From Methyloversatilis universalis EHg5 (lineage in GTDB: Bacteria; Pseudomonadota; Gammaproteobacteria; Burkholderiales; Rhodocyclaceae), in assembly GCF_000378945.1 (NCBI RefSeq), contig NZ_KB900539.1, positions 2,277,129 to 2,341,128 of the forward strand: a DNA stretch of 64,000 bases, given 5' to 3'. The notes beneath the pieces were generated by a model. That model was not told the origin of the DNA. It made no database searches and saw nothing but the letters and a program-made list of their open reading frames with translations. Each line of letters begins with the position of its first letter. The stretch's first letter is position 1. Positions 1-9,100 of this stretch are shown piece by piece. The position numbers and the translations under genes are program-made.

Positions 1-210
1 GCGGCAGATGGCCATCGACTCGCCGATCTGGCGGCCGTCCGGCAGTTCCAGCATGGGCACCATGGCCTGCGGGAATTTCTCGATGTAGTCGGCGCGCAGG
101 CGCAGGTTCTCGCCGGACACCTCGACGATGTTCAGGTCCAGATCCTTCTCCGCGAGAAACATGCGTACCCGCTTCGGGTTCGGTGCGGCGTGCCAGTCAT
201 ACAGTTTCAT
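1..210 (-). CDS. Glutathione S-transferase, N-terminal part (cut by window edge)
   Basis: Only the first 70 residues are visible; the C-terminal part lies outside the window. The protein opens with MKLYDWHAAPNPKRVRMFLA and continues to a MVPMLELPDG segment followed by IGESMAIC, which is the thioredoxin-fold, glutathione-binding half of a GST: the cis-proline of the VPML motif and the ES pair that contacts the gamma-glutamyl group are both present. The ATG at 208-210 is preceded by a GGGAGA ribosome site. It lies 23 bp behind the peroxiredoxin gene on the same strand, so it is probably the last visible member of the scoAB-regulator-peroxiredoxin unit and fits a detoxification role. Family assignment is firm; substrate is unknown. 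Confidence 0.85.
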   Translation of the reverse strand, partial: MKLYDWHAAPNPKRVRMFLAEKDLDLNIVEVSGENLRLRADYIEKFPQAMVPMLELPDGRQIGESMAICR

Positions 211-233
211 GTGTCGGTTCTCCCAGGGGCTCA

Positions 234-830
234 TCACAACATGTCCGAGTGTTCGGCCAGATAGGCGGCCACGCCGCGGTCGCTCGGCGTCATGGCCTTG
301 CGTCCGCGCTGCCAGCCGGCCGGGCACACCTCGCCATGCAGCTCGGTGTGCTGAAGCGCGTCGATCACCCGCAGCAGTTCGTCGATGTCGCGACCGAGCG
401 CCAGGTTGTTCACGATCTGGTGCTGCACGATGCCGTCGCGGTCGATCAGGAAGGTGCCGCGCAGCGAAATGCCGGCCGGCCCCTCGACGCCGTAGGCGCG
501 CGATACCGCGTGCGTCATGTCGGCGATCAGCGGATAGCTCAGCGGGCCGACGCCGCCATCGGCATAGGACGTGCGCTTCCAGGCGAGATGGGTGTAGGCG
601 GAGTCGATGGAACAGCCGACCACGTCGACATTGCGCCGCGCGAATTCCGCCATCCGCCGCTCGAAGGCGATCAGTTCCGACGGACAGACGTAGGTGAAGT
701 CCAGCGGATAGAAGAACAGCACCGTGTAACGCCCTCTTCCGTCGGACAGCGTGAAAGGACGGAACTCGTTGTCACCCCACACCGCGTTCTCGGTGAAATC
801 CGGCGCGGTCTGCCCCACCAGCGTGCTCAT
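234..830 (-). CDS. Typical 2-Cys peroxiredoxin (AhpC/TSA family)
   Basis: A 198-residue cytoplasmic peroxidase that reduces hydrogen peroxide and organic hydroperoxides with thiol electrons. The peroxidatic cysteine is C49 in the FTYVCP motif and the resolving cysteine is C169 in EVCPAGW, so this is the typical 2-Cys (Prx1/AhpC) class rather than a 1-Cys enzyme; the length is normal. The start ATG has a perfect AGGAGG six bases upstream and overlaps the stop of the preceding regulator gene by ATGA, showing translational coupling. Its reductant is not next to it: no AhpF is in the window. The AhpD-like protein at 28455 is far away and in another operon. Confidence 0.93.
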   Translation of the reverse strand: MSTLVGQTAPDFTENAVWGDNEFRPFTLSDGRGRYTVLFFYPLDFTYVCPSELIAFERRMAEFARRNVDVVGCSIDSAYTHLAWKRTSYADGGVGPLSYPLIADMTHAVSRAYGVEGPAGISLRGTFLIDRDGIVQHQIVNNLALGRDIDELLRVIDALQHTELHGEVCPAGWQRGRKAMTPSDRGVAAYLAEHSDML

Positions 831-1267
831 GTCGCCTCCTTCTTCGAAACGATGTCCGGACGGAAAAGACGGGCGCGGAAGGGTTTGTGCTGACGCCCTG
901 CCGGCGCCGGGTCATAGCCCTCGGGCTGGCGCCAGGCCATCAGGCGCTGATAGCTCGCCAGCAGCTTCATGAAGTGCGGCAGCGCGCGTCGGGCCGGCGA
1001 TGTTTCGTCGTACAGATCCATCAGCTCGCGCAGTTCGCGCAGCGTGAAACCCAGCTGCACCGCGGCGGCCGCGATGATGAGGCGGTCATCGTCGTCGCAG
1101 GCGTAGCGGTCGGCACCGTCGGCGCGGATGATGCCCAGTTCCTCGAAGGCGGCGACCCGACCCAGCGGAATGCCGTAGCCCTGCACCAGCTTCTGCAGCG
1201 TCATCAGCGTGGCGCGCGCGCTGCGGCGCATGGCGGCATCCGGCGCCGCGGCCGCCGCCCTCAGCAC
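827..1267 (-). CDS. MerR-like transcriptional regulator
   Basis: Up to 146 residues. The stretch from about residue 23 to 85 ([20 protein letters not shown], then a GII.A...[10 protein letters not shown] segment and [14 protein letters not shown]) matches the layout of a MerR winged-helix domain: helix-turn-helix, a wing with R-Y, then the helix carrying the 'LGF(T/S)L.EI' signature. The C-terminal half shows no cysteine ligand set, so it is not an obvious metal sensor. The start is uncertain: a GTG at 1267 overlaps the end of scoB, and ATG codons at 1231 and 1204 are alternatives with no strong ribosome site. The N-terminus of the domain looks degenerate compared with classical MerR proteins. 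It sits between scoB and the peroxiredoxin with overlaps at both ends, so it is cotranscribed with them. Confidence 0.6.
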   Translation of the reverse strand: MLRAAAAAPDAAMRRSARATLMTLQKLVQGYGIPLGRVAAFEELGIIRADGADRYACDDDDRLIIAAAAVQLGFTLRELRELMDLYDETSPARRALPHFMKLLASYQRLMAWRQPEGYDPAPAGRQHKPFRARLFRPDIVSKKEAT

Positions 1268-1908
1268 AGCACCACCGGCGCGGTATGGACCGGCGCGCCG
1301 GTGCGCGCGATCACGTCATCCACGCTCACGCCGGGCGCCAGTTCCCGCAGTTCCAGACCGTCGGCGGTCACCGCCAGTACGCACAGGTCGGTGATGATGA
1401 GATTCACCACGCCAACGCCGGTCAGCGGCAGATCGCACTGCTTCAGGATCTTGTGTTCACCGCTGCGGCTGCAGTGCTCCATCATGACGATGACACGGCG
1501 CACGCCGGCCACCAGATCCATCGCGCCGCCCATGCCCTTCACCAGCTTGCCCGGAATCATCCAGTTCGCCAGGTCGCCGCGCTCGCTCACCTGCATCGCG
1601 CCGAGGATGGCGAGGTCGATATGCCCACCGCGTATCATCCCGAACGAATCGGCACTGCTGAAGAAGCTGCTGCCGGGCAGCGTGCTCACCGTCTGCTTGC
1701 CGGCATTGATCAGGTCGGCGTCGACCTCGTCCTCGGTCGGAAAGGGGCCAATGCCGAGCAGGCCGTTCTCCGACTGCAGCCACACGTCCATGCCTTCGGG
1801 AATGTGGTTGGCCACCAGCGTGGGCATGCCGATGCCCAGGTTCACGTAGTAACCGTCCTTCAGTTCGCGCGCCGCGCGGCGCGCCATGTCGTCCCGGGTC
1901 CAGGCCAT
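1261..1908 (-). CDS. scoB: 3-oxoacid CoA-transferase, subunit B
   Basis: A 215-residue beta subunit of a class I CoA-transferase, which moves CoA from succinyl-CoA to a 3-oxoacid such as acetoacetate. The catalytic glutamate is E47 in the [10 protein letters not shown] motif, and the N-terminal [15 protein letters not shown] segment is typical of ScoB/AtoA proteins. The ATG at 1908 has an AGGAG site about eight bases upstream and lies directly behind the scoA stop. Related families (PcaJ for 3-oxoadipate, AtoA) cannot be excluded from sequence inspection alone, but the overall pattern is closest to SCOT-type ScoB. It forms the active heterodimer with the neighbouring A subunit. Confidence 0.9.
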   Translation of the reverse strand: MAWTRDDMARRAARELKDGYYVNLGIGMPTLVANHIPEGMDVWLQSENGLLGIGPFPTEDEVDADLINAGKQTVSTLPGSSFFSSADSFGMIRGGHIDLAILGAMQVSERGDLANWMIPGKLVKGMGGAMDLVAGVRRVIVMMEHCSRSGEHKILKQCDLPLTGVGVVNLIITDLCVLAVTADGLELRELAPGVSVDDVIARTGAPVHTAPVVLC

Positions 1909-1909
1909 G

Positions 1910-2608
1910 TCAGGCGCTCCTCGTGGTGCGTTTCTCGATGTGCCGCGACGGCGTCGGATTGACGATCACCCGCTGCACGAAAATGCCCGGCGTATGGATC
2001 TGGTCCGGGTCCAGCGCGCCGGTCGGCACCATTTCCTCGACCTCGACCACCGTGGTGCGGCCGGCGGTAGCGATCATCGGATTGAAGTTGCGCGCGGTCT
2101 TGCGGAACACCAGATTGCCGGCTTCGTCCGCCTTCCACGCCTTCACCAGCGACACATCGGCCACCAGCGCGTGTTCCAGCAGATAGCGCTGGCCACCGAA
2201 GTCGCGCGTTTCCTTGCCATCGGCCACCGGGGTACCGACACCCGTACGGGTGTAGAAGGCCGGAATGCCGGCACCGCCGGCACGCAGTTTTTCCGCCAGC
2301 GTGCCCTGCGGCGTCAGTTCCACATCCAGTTCGCCCGACAGCAGCTGACGCTCGAATTCCTCGTTCTCGCCGACATACGACGCGATCATCCGCCGCACCT
2401 GCCGGTTGGCCAGCAGCTTGCCCAGCCCGATGCCATCGACACCCGCGTTGTTGCTGATCACCGTCAGGTCATGCGTGCCGCTCTCGGCGACCGCGTCGAT
2501 CAGCTGTTCCGGTATGCCGCACAGCCCGAAGCCGCCGACCGCCAGCGTCTGTCCGTCCTTCAGCAGTCCCTTGAGCGCGCTTTTCGCGTCCGGGTAGCGC
2601 TTGTTCAT
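1910..2608 (-). CDS. scoA: 3-oxoacid CoA-transferase, subunit A
   Basis: A 232-residue alpha subunit of the same CoA-transferase. The glycine-rich CoA-binding segment [10 protein letters not shown] (residues 25-34) and the later [28 protein letters not shown] and [10 protein letters not shown] segments are characteristic of ScoA. The frame stays open upstream, but the ATG at 2608 is chosen because it has an AAGGAGGAG ribosome site at proper distance and gives the usual family length; the upstream extension is low-complexity. It is the first gene of the leftward unit scoA-scoB-regulator-peroxiredoxin-GST. Its role would be ketone-body or 3-oxoacid activation for the TCA cycle. Confidence 0.92.
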   Translation of the reverse strand: MNKRYPDAKSALKGLLKDGQTLAVGGFGLCGIPEQLIDAVAESGTHDLTVISNNAGVDGIGLGKLLANRQVRRMIASYVGENEEFERQLLSGELDVELTPQGTLAEKLRAGGAGIPAFYTRTGVGTPVADGKETRDFGGQRYLLEHALVADVSLVKAWKADEAGNLVFRKTARNFNPMIATAGRTTVVEVEEMVPTGALDPDQIHTPGIFVQRVIVNPTPSRHIEKRTTRSA

Positions 2609-3104
2609 CTGCCTCCTCCTTGTGCTCGTGCTGCCTGTCCGCACCGGGCTGTGCGGCGTACGGGCATGCAGTGCAAAGCCCGTGCCCACGCCGTTCTGCG
2701 GCATCGCAGCAACAACGGAAGGCATGCGGGACAAGGGTTTTCATGGCGATGCACGAACGGAATGCTGCAGCCCGCACGCAGCGCAGTCCGGAAATCGTCC
2801 GTCGTGGCAGACGACCGGGTCCGACTTTCAGCCGACCGGCGTCGACATCCGGATACCCCATTGCGAGACCGGACCATTACGGCCCGGACACAGGCGGCGC
2901 AAGGGCAGAAAATGAACAGGCGGAGGGCGGAATTCGGCGCCACCCGAGCGCCGCAAACATGCGCTTCGACCGGCCGGAATCCGCAGTCTGCCGGCGGTTG
3001 CATACAGGCGAAGCAAGTGGGATCGTGCGGGTGTTGCGCGCAGGACATCCGATCGCCGGGGCGCTGCCCTCCGATCACCCCAACGATAATCAGGAGGTCA
3101 GGAA
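2609..3104. promoter_or_regulatory. Divergent intergenic region scoA / PEP-CTERM gene
   Basis: About 500 bp separate the leftward scoA start from the rightward PEP-CTERM gene. Both strands contain open frames here, but they have no recognisable domains, poor starts and arginine/cysteine-rich composition typical of chance frames in GC-rich DNA. The region must hold the promoters of both units; I could not pick a convincing -35/-10 pair. Only the AGGAGGT ribosome site just before 3105 and the AAGGAGGAG site before scoA are clear. Confidence 0.5.
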
Positions 3105-4355
3105 ATGAACCCGCATCTGCTCAGGCGCTCCGCGCTCACTGCTCTGCTTGCCCTGCTGCTCGGCAGTCCGGCCCAGGCCGGCATCTACATGAATCTGTCC
3201 GGGATTCCGGGCACCTCGGACACCATCGAACGCAAGGACTGGATCGACCTCCAGAGCGTGCAGTGGGGCGTCGGCGTCGGCATCTCGTCAGCGGTGGGCG
3301 GCGCAAACCGCGAGGTCAGCCGACCGAGCTTCAGTGACATCGTCTGGAGCCAGGATGTCGACACCAGCGTACCGCTGCTGATGAACAGGCTCCTCAGCCG
3401 CCAGAGCATTGACAAATCAACCATCGACCTGGTGGCCCCGGCGCAGCAGAAGACCGCCGGCAAGCCCTATCTGCAACTGGAAACAAAGCACGTCGCGATC
3501 ACCGGCGTATCGCTCGCCAACACGTCAGTCAGCGCATCTCAGGCTTACAACAGCTTCAGCATGAGCTATGACCCGATCGCGTTCGGTCAGGACAAGGGAG
3601 ATAAAGTGATTGCGGAATACGATCTGGTCACAGGAAAGGGCACGCTGCGGGGCGCCGTTCCCGCTGCAGCAGACGGCTCGCAGGAAAAGGTCACATCCGG
3701 CATCTACATGCGCCTGGGCAGCGGCGACAAGGCCATCGCCGGTTCCAGCCGGGCGGAAAACTACGAGAACTGGATACGGATCGACTCGGCGCAATTCGGT
3801 GTGGGTGCCGCATACGGCGCCGGACAGGCTAGACCGGGTGTGCCGTCGCTCAGCGAGCTGACGATCACGCAGGCCTTCGATCAGACCGTGCCGGTGGTTT
3901 TCCACAATCTGGTCAGCGGGCAATCCATCGGTCAGACCGTGATCGACTACGTACAGTCCGGTCAGAACGGTCAACCGGTCACCTTCATGCGGCTGGTGCT
4001 GGAAGATGTGTTGTTCAGCAGCCTGTCACTGTCGACCGGCGGAGACCTGCCCTACGTTTCGGAAACGCTGAACTTCTCGAAGTTCTCGCAGACGGTATGG
4101 CAGATCGGTACAGACGGCCTGCCCGGAGAATCGACCTCCGCCGGCTATGACCTCGAATCGATGAAGAGCATCGGTGCGCTGCAGCTGAAGGACGCAGCCC
4201 GCTTCGGAAACGGCCTCGCGTACCTGGCTGCCTCCGGCAGCACGGACACGCCGCCGACGGCTCCGGCACCGATACCCGAACCCCGGACCGCGCTGATGAT
4301 GCTGGCCGGCATCGGCGTACTGGCCACCGTGGTGCGCAGACGGCGGATGGCCTGA
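3105..4355 (+). CDS. Secreted PEP-CTERM protein with two tandem Hcp-like domains
   Basis: A 416-residue exported protein. Residues 1-25 are a Sec signal peptide ending at AQA. Two similar blocks follow: one from GIYMNLSGIPG (about residue 26) to about 160, and a second from SGIYMRLGSGDKAI (about 197) to about 330. Each has the order 'GIYM', 'W I . . .S. QFG/WGVG', 'PS..(D/E)(I/L).(W/I)(S/T)Q..D..VP', a 'S.D/G...ID' segment and a 'L.LE.V.(I/F)(T/S)..S' strand, which matches the Hcp fold of type VI secretion tube proteins. The C-terminus from residue 391 is a PEP-CTERM tail: PEP, a hydrophobic helix and a terminal RRRR. It would be exported, cut by an exosortase (not in the window) and displayed. 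An AGGAGGT site precedes the ATG. No other T6SS gene is nearby. Confidence 0.85.
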   Translation: MNPHLLRRSALTALLALLLGSPAQAGIYMNLSGIPGTSDTIERKDWIDLQSVQWGVGVGISSAVGGANREVSRPSFSDIVWSQDVDTSVPLLMNRLLSRQSIDKSTIDLVAPAQQKTAGKPYLQLETKHVAITGVSLANTSVSASQAYNSFSMSYDPIAFGQDKGDKVIAEYDLVTGKGTLRGAVPAAADGSQEKVTSGIYMRLGSGDKAIAGSSRAENYENWIRIDSAQFGVGAAYGAGQARPGVPSLSELTITQAFDQTVPVVFHNLVSGQSIGQTVIDYVQSGQNGQPVTFMRLVLEDVLFSSLSLSTGGDLPYVSETLNFSKFSQTVWQIGTDGLPGESTSAGYDLESMKSIGALQLKDAARFGNGLAYLAASGSTDTPPTAPAPIPEPRTALMMLAGIGVLATVVRRRRMA

Positions 4356-4374
4356 ACGCGGACTACCCCGGCTT

Positions 4375-4402
4375 CATTCCGCGCCCCGCGAGGCGCGGAA
4401 TG
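4375..4402. terminator. Bidirectional hairpin between convergent genes
   Basis: A perfect 11-bp inverted repeat (CATTCCGCGCC / GGCGCGGAATG) with a six-base loop lies between the stop of the rightward PEP-CTERM gene and the stop of the leftward transporter gene, eight bases from the latter. Position between convergent genes fits a shared terminator, but there is no T-run on either side, so efficient intrinsic termination is not assured. Confidence 0.6.
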
Positions 4403-4409
4403 CAGTGCC

Positions 4410-6101
4410 TCAGAATACCTGCGCCACCAGCTGGAAGTGCACGTAGTAGCCGCGCGGTTCCTGAATGCGGTCGCGCAGCGGCAGCCCCAGCGTCAGGCGC
4501 GCCTGCACCCGGTCGTTGATGTTGGCGTTCACGCCCCAGCCATAGCTGGCCAGCGTGTCGGTGCCACGGGTCGAACCCACCGGCCGGAAGGGCTGGGTGG
4601 CACCGTAATCGATGAAGGCGAAGCCGCTGGTGCGCACCGGCACGACAGGCGGCTGCGGCAGCGGGTGATGCAGTTCAACCGAGGCGGTCAGCCCCTTGTC
4701 GCCGCTGAACAGGCCGGTCTGGTAGCCACGCACGCTGCCTTCGCCACCGATCAGGAACTGTTCGCTGGACGTGAGATTCCGGTCGCCCGAGTACTGGAAG
4801 GTGACTGCGTTCTGCACTGACCAGCCGTCGCCGAAGTCCTGCACCCGGCGCACCTGGCCGCGCCAGATCGCGAACGAGCTGCTCACGATGTCGGAAATCG
4901 CCTGCGCCTTGCCATTCGAGTAGACCAGCGAGGCGTTCCAGATGCGGTCCTTTTCCCACCACTGCCCATCCACGCCCACCGACAGGTCATCGATGTCGGT
5001 GGACTGGAACAGTCGGCCGGAAATCCAGCTTTCGGTCTTGCGGGTCTTGGCGCCGCCGGTCAGATCCAGCTGGTAGTTCGACCCCAGCAGCAGCGGATGC
5101 CGCAGCAGCGCGGTCCAGGCAGTGGATTCGCCGCGGATGTTCAGCGGTGCGAACGGGCCTTTCACGATTTCCGTGCGGTCGTTGAACCACGACAGCGTGA
5201 GCCGGGTGCCCAGCGTGCCGAGCGGGAAGCTGTACGACAGCGCCCTGCCCTCATGACCATCGGCACCCACCAGCGTCACGCCCAGCGCATCGCGGAAGCC
5301 GAGCAGACTGCGGTTCTGGTAAAAGGCGCCCAGACGATAGACGCCGGTCGCCGGACTGCCGCTGCTGTCGGAAAACAGCCGCATTTCATGTTTCGGCGGT
5401 TCTTTCACCGACAGCGCATAGTCGGTTTCGCCGAAGCGTGCGCCCGGTTTCAGTTCGGCCCTCAGCTGCACGTCCTGACTGCGGTTGAAGCGCAGCATGC
5501 GGCGCTCAAGCTCACCGACGTCGGCCAGTTCGCCCGGCGACTGGCCCAGCCGTGCGCGGATGAAGTCGGCCGAGGTGCTGTCATTGCCTTCGAGCAGGAT
5601 CTGGCCGACCCGCCCTTCCACCAGCTTGATGGTCACCGCGCCGTCGGTCACGTCCTGCGCCGGCAGCACCGCCTGCGCGGTCGGTACGCCGCGCTCGCGG
5701 TACAGCGCATTGATGCGGTCCACCACCGCCTGCACTTCGGCCAGCGACACCTCGCGCCCTTCCAGCGTTGCGGCCAGTTCGCGCAAGGTCTGTTCGGTCA
5801 GCAGTTCCGATCGGGTGAAATCGATGCGATTCAGCTGGAAGCGCACACCGGCCGCGGCCGGCCGTGCGGGTGCCGGCTTCAGCGCCTCGTCGTCGATGGC
5901 CGGAGCGTCGTCCGGCCGGCGCTCGCGCTCTTCGCGCAGCCGCCGTTCGATGTCGCGCGAACGCTCCTGTATCACGCCCGGATCGACCGCTGCCGGTAGC
6001 TGCGGCACGACCTGCGCCAGAACCGGCTGTGTCGCCATCAGCACACCGCACGCCGATGCGGCCAGCAGCCCCCTGCGTCCTGCCCTGTTGCGCCCCGTCA
6101 C
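4410..6101 (-). CDS. Two-partner secretion outer-membrane transporter (TpsB, FhaC/ShlB/HecB family)
   Basis: A 563-residue Omp85-type protein that exports the adjacent giant adhesin across the outer membrane. The GTG start at 6101 overlaps the adhesin stop (GTGA), has a GAGGAG site eight bases upstream and yields a clean signal peptide ending near residue 30 (LMATQPVLAQ); the open frame upstream is only the shadow of the adhesin tail. After an alpha-helical, Arg/Glu-rich linker come POTRA domains (from about residue 78, FQLNRIDFTRSELL, through about 215) and a 16-strand barrel. The hallmark loop-6 motif VRGY is at 457-460, and the protein ends in a terminal phenylalanine (VAQVF), as barrel substrates of BAM do. 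Adhesin first, transporter second, translationally coupled. Confidence 0.95.
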   Translation of the reverse strand: MTGRNRAGRRGLLAASACGVLMATQPVLAQVVPQLPAAVDPGVIQERSRDIERRLREERERRPDDAPAIDDEALKPAPARPAAAGVRFQLNRIDFTRSELLTEQTLRELAATLEGREVSLAEVQAVVDRINALYRERGVPTAQAVLPAQDVTDGAVTIKLVEGRVGQILLEGNDSTSADFIRARLGQSPGELADVGELERRMLRFNRSQDVQLRAELKPGARFGETDYALSVKEPPKHEMRLFSDSSGSPATGVYRLGAFYQNRSLLGFRDALGVTLVGADGHEGRALSYSFPLGTLGTRLTLSWFNDRTEIVKGPFAPLNIRGESTAWTALLRHPLLLGSNYQLDLTGGAKTRKTESWISGRLFQSTDIDDLSVGVDGQWWEKDRIWNASLVYSNGKAQAISDIVSSSFAIWRGQVRRVQDFGDGWSVQNAVTFQYSGDRNLTSSEQFLIGGEGSVRGYQTGLFSGDKGLTASVELHHPLPQPPVVPVRTSGFAFIDYGATQPFRPVGSTRGTDTLASYGWGVNANINDRVQARLTLGLPLRDRIQEPRGYYVHFQLVAQVF

Positions 6102-9100
6102 TGCACGTTCTCCTCTTCCGCCCGACGCCGGGCTTCGGCTTCTTCTTCGCTTTCGTCGTCGCCCGAATTCACCGCCGGAATGTCGACCGGCACATTGATC
6201 GAGATGGCGGCGATCTGCGGCACCTGACCGGCTGCCGACTGCTTGTCCGGCGTATTGACGCGGGTGACGATGAGCTCTCGCGACTGCTCGCGGCCACTGT
6301 AATCGAGCACGGTGTTCATGACCACCTCGTGCAGCGGATCGCGCATCACCACGAAGGGGTCGGTCACCAGCTTCCACTGGTCGAGCAGCATGTTGGCGAA
6401 AGTCCTGTCCGGATGATGCAGCTGCACATCCGCCGGCAGCACCACGGTGCTGGTGTTGTCCATATAGACATGGGTGACCGGGTTGTAGAAGTTCGCCCGG
6501 TTCTCGACCCGGCCCTGATCGATGCGCAGATAGCCGTTTTCCATCGTCACTTCGGCATCGAGCACGTTGAAGCGGTCGAAGCGCACGCCCACCGGGCTGT
6601 CTATGGTCAGATCCACCCAGCGTGCCGGCGCGCCCTGACGGCCCACTGCACGCATGGCCAGCGGTGCGTCGTTGCGGGTATGCACGATGCGCGCGGTCAC
6701 CGCCTCCGAGTTGAAGAACAGCGAACGGCCCACGCTGAGCGTGCCCAGATTCAGGTCGTTCTTCGCCGACAGCGACAGGATGTCGCCGGTGATGCGCGAC
6801 ACGCTTACGCTGCCCTGGGCCGACTCCAGCGTCACGCCGTTGCCGGCAGTCACCGCGTCCATCAGGATGTCGCCCTCGGCCAGCACCGTGGTGCTGCCGG
6901 CCACCGCGGTGGCATCGACCACGGTCACCTTGCCGGCGGACAGCAGATCGATGTTGCCGCGCTCGGCACGCACGGTGCCGCGCTCGATGTCGCCGCCGGC
7001 GCGCAGCCAGGCGTCCTGCTGCACCTCGATGCGGCCGACCTCGATGCCGTCACGCTCGTCCAGATGCACGCCGCCTGCGGTGCTGATCGCATCGATCTTC
7101 GCAATGTCGGTTTCCAGCGCATCCGGCACCGCGCGCGGCGAGCCGTTGTTCCAGGTCGCGTTGCCGACGCCACCCGCGGCGTCCAGCGTGACGCCGGCGC
7201 CCGGCGTGGCGGCCACCAGATCGTAGCTGCCGATGTCACCGCCATCGAGAATGCGGCCGGTGGTGGTAATGCGCAGCGCATTGGCGGTCGCGTTCTGCGT
7301 CGCTTCGATGCGGCCGACCACCACATCGCCACGAGCGTCGATCGCGATGGTGCCGCTGTCGCTGCGCAGCAGTGCGCCGTCGGCCATGATGTAACGACCG
7401 GCTTCCACCGTGATGTCGCCCGGCGCGGTGAAATCGGCGGCCGCCTGGCTCAGCGTGCCGTCCGCCTTCAGCGCCAGCGTGCCGGACGAGCGGATGGCGC
7501 CATCCACAGTGAGGTTTCCGTGCTCCGCCGCGACCGAAACGTCACCGCCGGCATCGATGTGACCGATGTGCAGATCGGTACGCAGGCCGGGAGCCGGCAC
7601 CGTTGCGGCCGCGCCCAGATGCACGTCGCCGCCGGCATCGGCGCTCACCACACCGGCCGCGCTGAGCCGCAGCGGGCTGCCGTCGGCACCGATGTCACCG
7701 TCGGCCGTCAGGTTCACCGCACCGTTCTGGCTCTGCAGCGCCACCAGCCGGCTGCCGCCGCGCACGTCGGCGATGCTGCCGTCGCTGTCCAGCGTGATGT
7801 CGCCGCGAGCGAAGACTTCCTGCAGATTCAGGCCGCCGGTCGCGTTGTGGCTGCCCGCCATGCCGTTCAGCCAGATGCCGTTGCCGGAACGTACGGTGAG
7901 CGCATTGGCGATATCCACCGTCAGCGGGCGCCCGTCGCGGCCGACCGATCCGGTCGATGCTTCGAGGATGAGGCTGTCGCCGCTGATCGCCGCCCGACTG
8001 GTGTCGCGCAGCGCGTACTCGTAAATGCCGCCGCCACCCTTGATGCGTATCGCCTGGCCGGCACCGACGCGGTCGATGTTGATGTCCTGTTCCGAACCGA
8101 GGTAGGCATGGGTACCGGCATTGATCTGCACGCTCTGCGCCGCCTGGCCGGCAGTGCCGACGATGTCGATGTCGTCGCGCTGCAGCACCACGATCATGTT
8201 GCGGACAGCGTCGAAGCTGATGTCGTCCGGCTCGGCCGCCGCCAGCGCCAGACGCTGGGTGGGGGTCAGCGTGGTCGCGTCGGCCGGGATTTCGACCGAG
8301 CCTGACAGCTTGCCCAGACCGCCTGCGGTGTCTATGCGGATGTGGCGGCCGGAAATGTTGGCCTCTTCGATCCGCGTCTCGGTGTCCGACGTGCTCTTGA
8401 ACAGCACGCTGGACGGCAGCGCGGTGGTGAGCTGCTTGGCGGTCCAGTCGTAACCGATCGACAGGTTCGCGGTTTCGGTGGTGCTCAGCTGATAGCTGTA
8501 GTTGGGGTCGAACGTGGTGTTGCCGAAACGCCCCTGCAGACGCTGGAACTCGGCGGTGCGCTGTGCCTCGTAGCTCGCGACGCTCACGCTCTGCGGCAGC
8601 GCCTGCCGCTCACCGGCGGTGGCGACGTAACGACCGCCCTGGATGTTGCCGCTGTTGCGCATCAGCCAGTAGGTCGAATAATCCCGCTCCTGCTGGGCCT
8701 TGTAGGCAGCCAGCGTGTCGGCACGGCTGAGGCCGGCGCCGCGAGTGGTGCTGCCATCGTCGATCAGGTTGAGGCTGTCCCACAGCGACAGCAGTTCCGA
8801 TTCGGCACGCGTGTCGCGGGTTTCGTTGGCATTGGCATCGATCAGCGTGCCACCGGCGAACAGCGTCACGTCGCCACCGGACGAGGCGACGCGCTGGATG
8901 CGCACCTCGCCGCTGCCGGTGTGGCGGATGGCGATGTCGCCGCTGGCTTCGGCATTCAGCACGCCGCCGTCGACCGCGTCGGTCTGCAGGTTGAGCGGTA
9001 CTGCGGCGCTGCCGATATTGCCGGTGCGCGCCTGCAGGCTGATGCTGTCGCCACTGATCACCGCGCTGCCCTGGGTGCTCGCCGCCTGCAGCACGCTGCG

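Noticed and set aside
2605..3108. Open frames of about 160 codons on both strands between scoA and the PEP-CTERM gene
   Set aside because: No domains, no plausible ribosome site, and cysteine/arginine-rich composition typical of chance frames.
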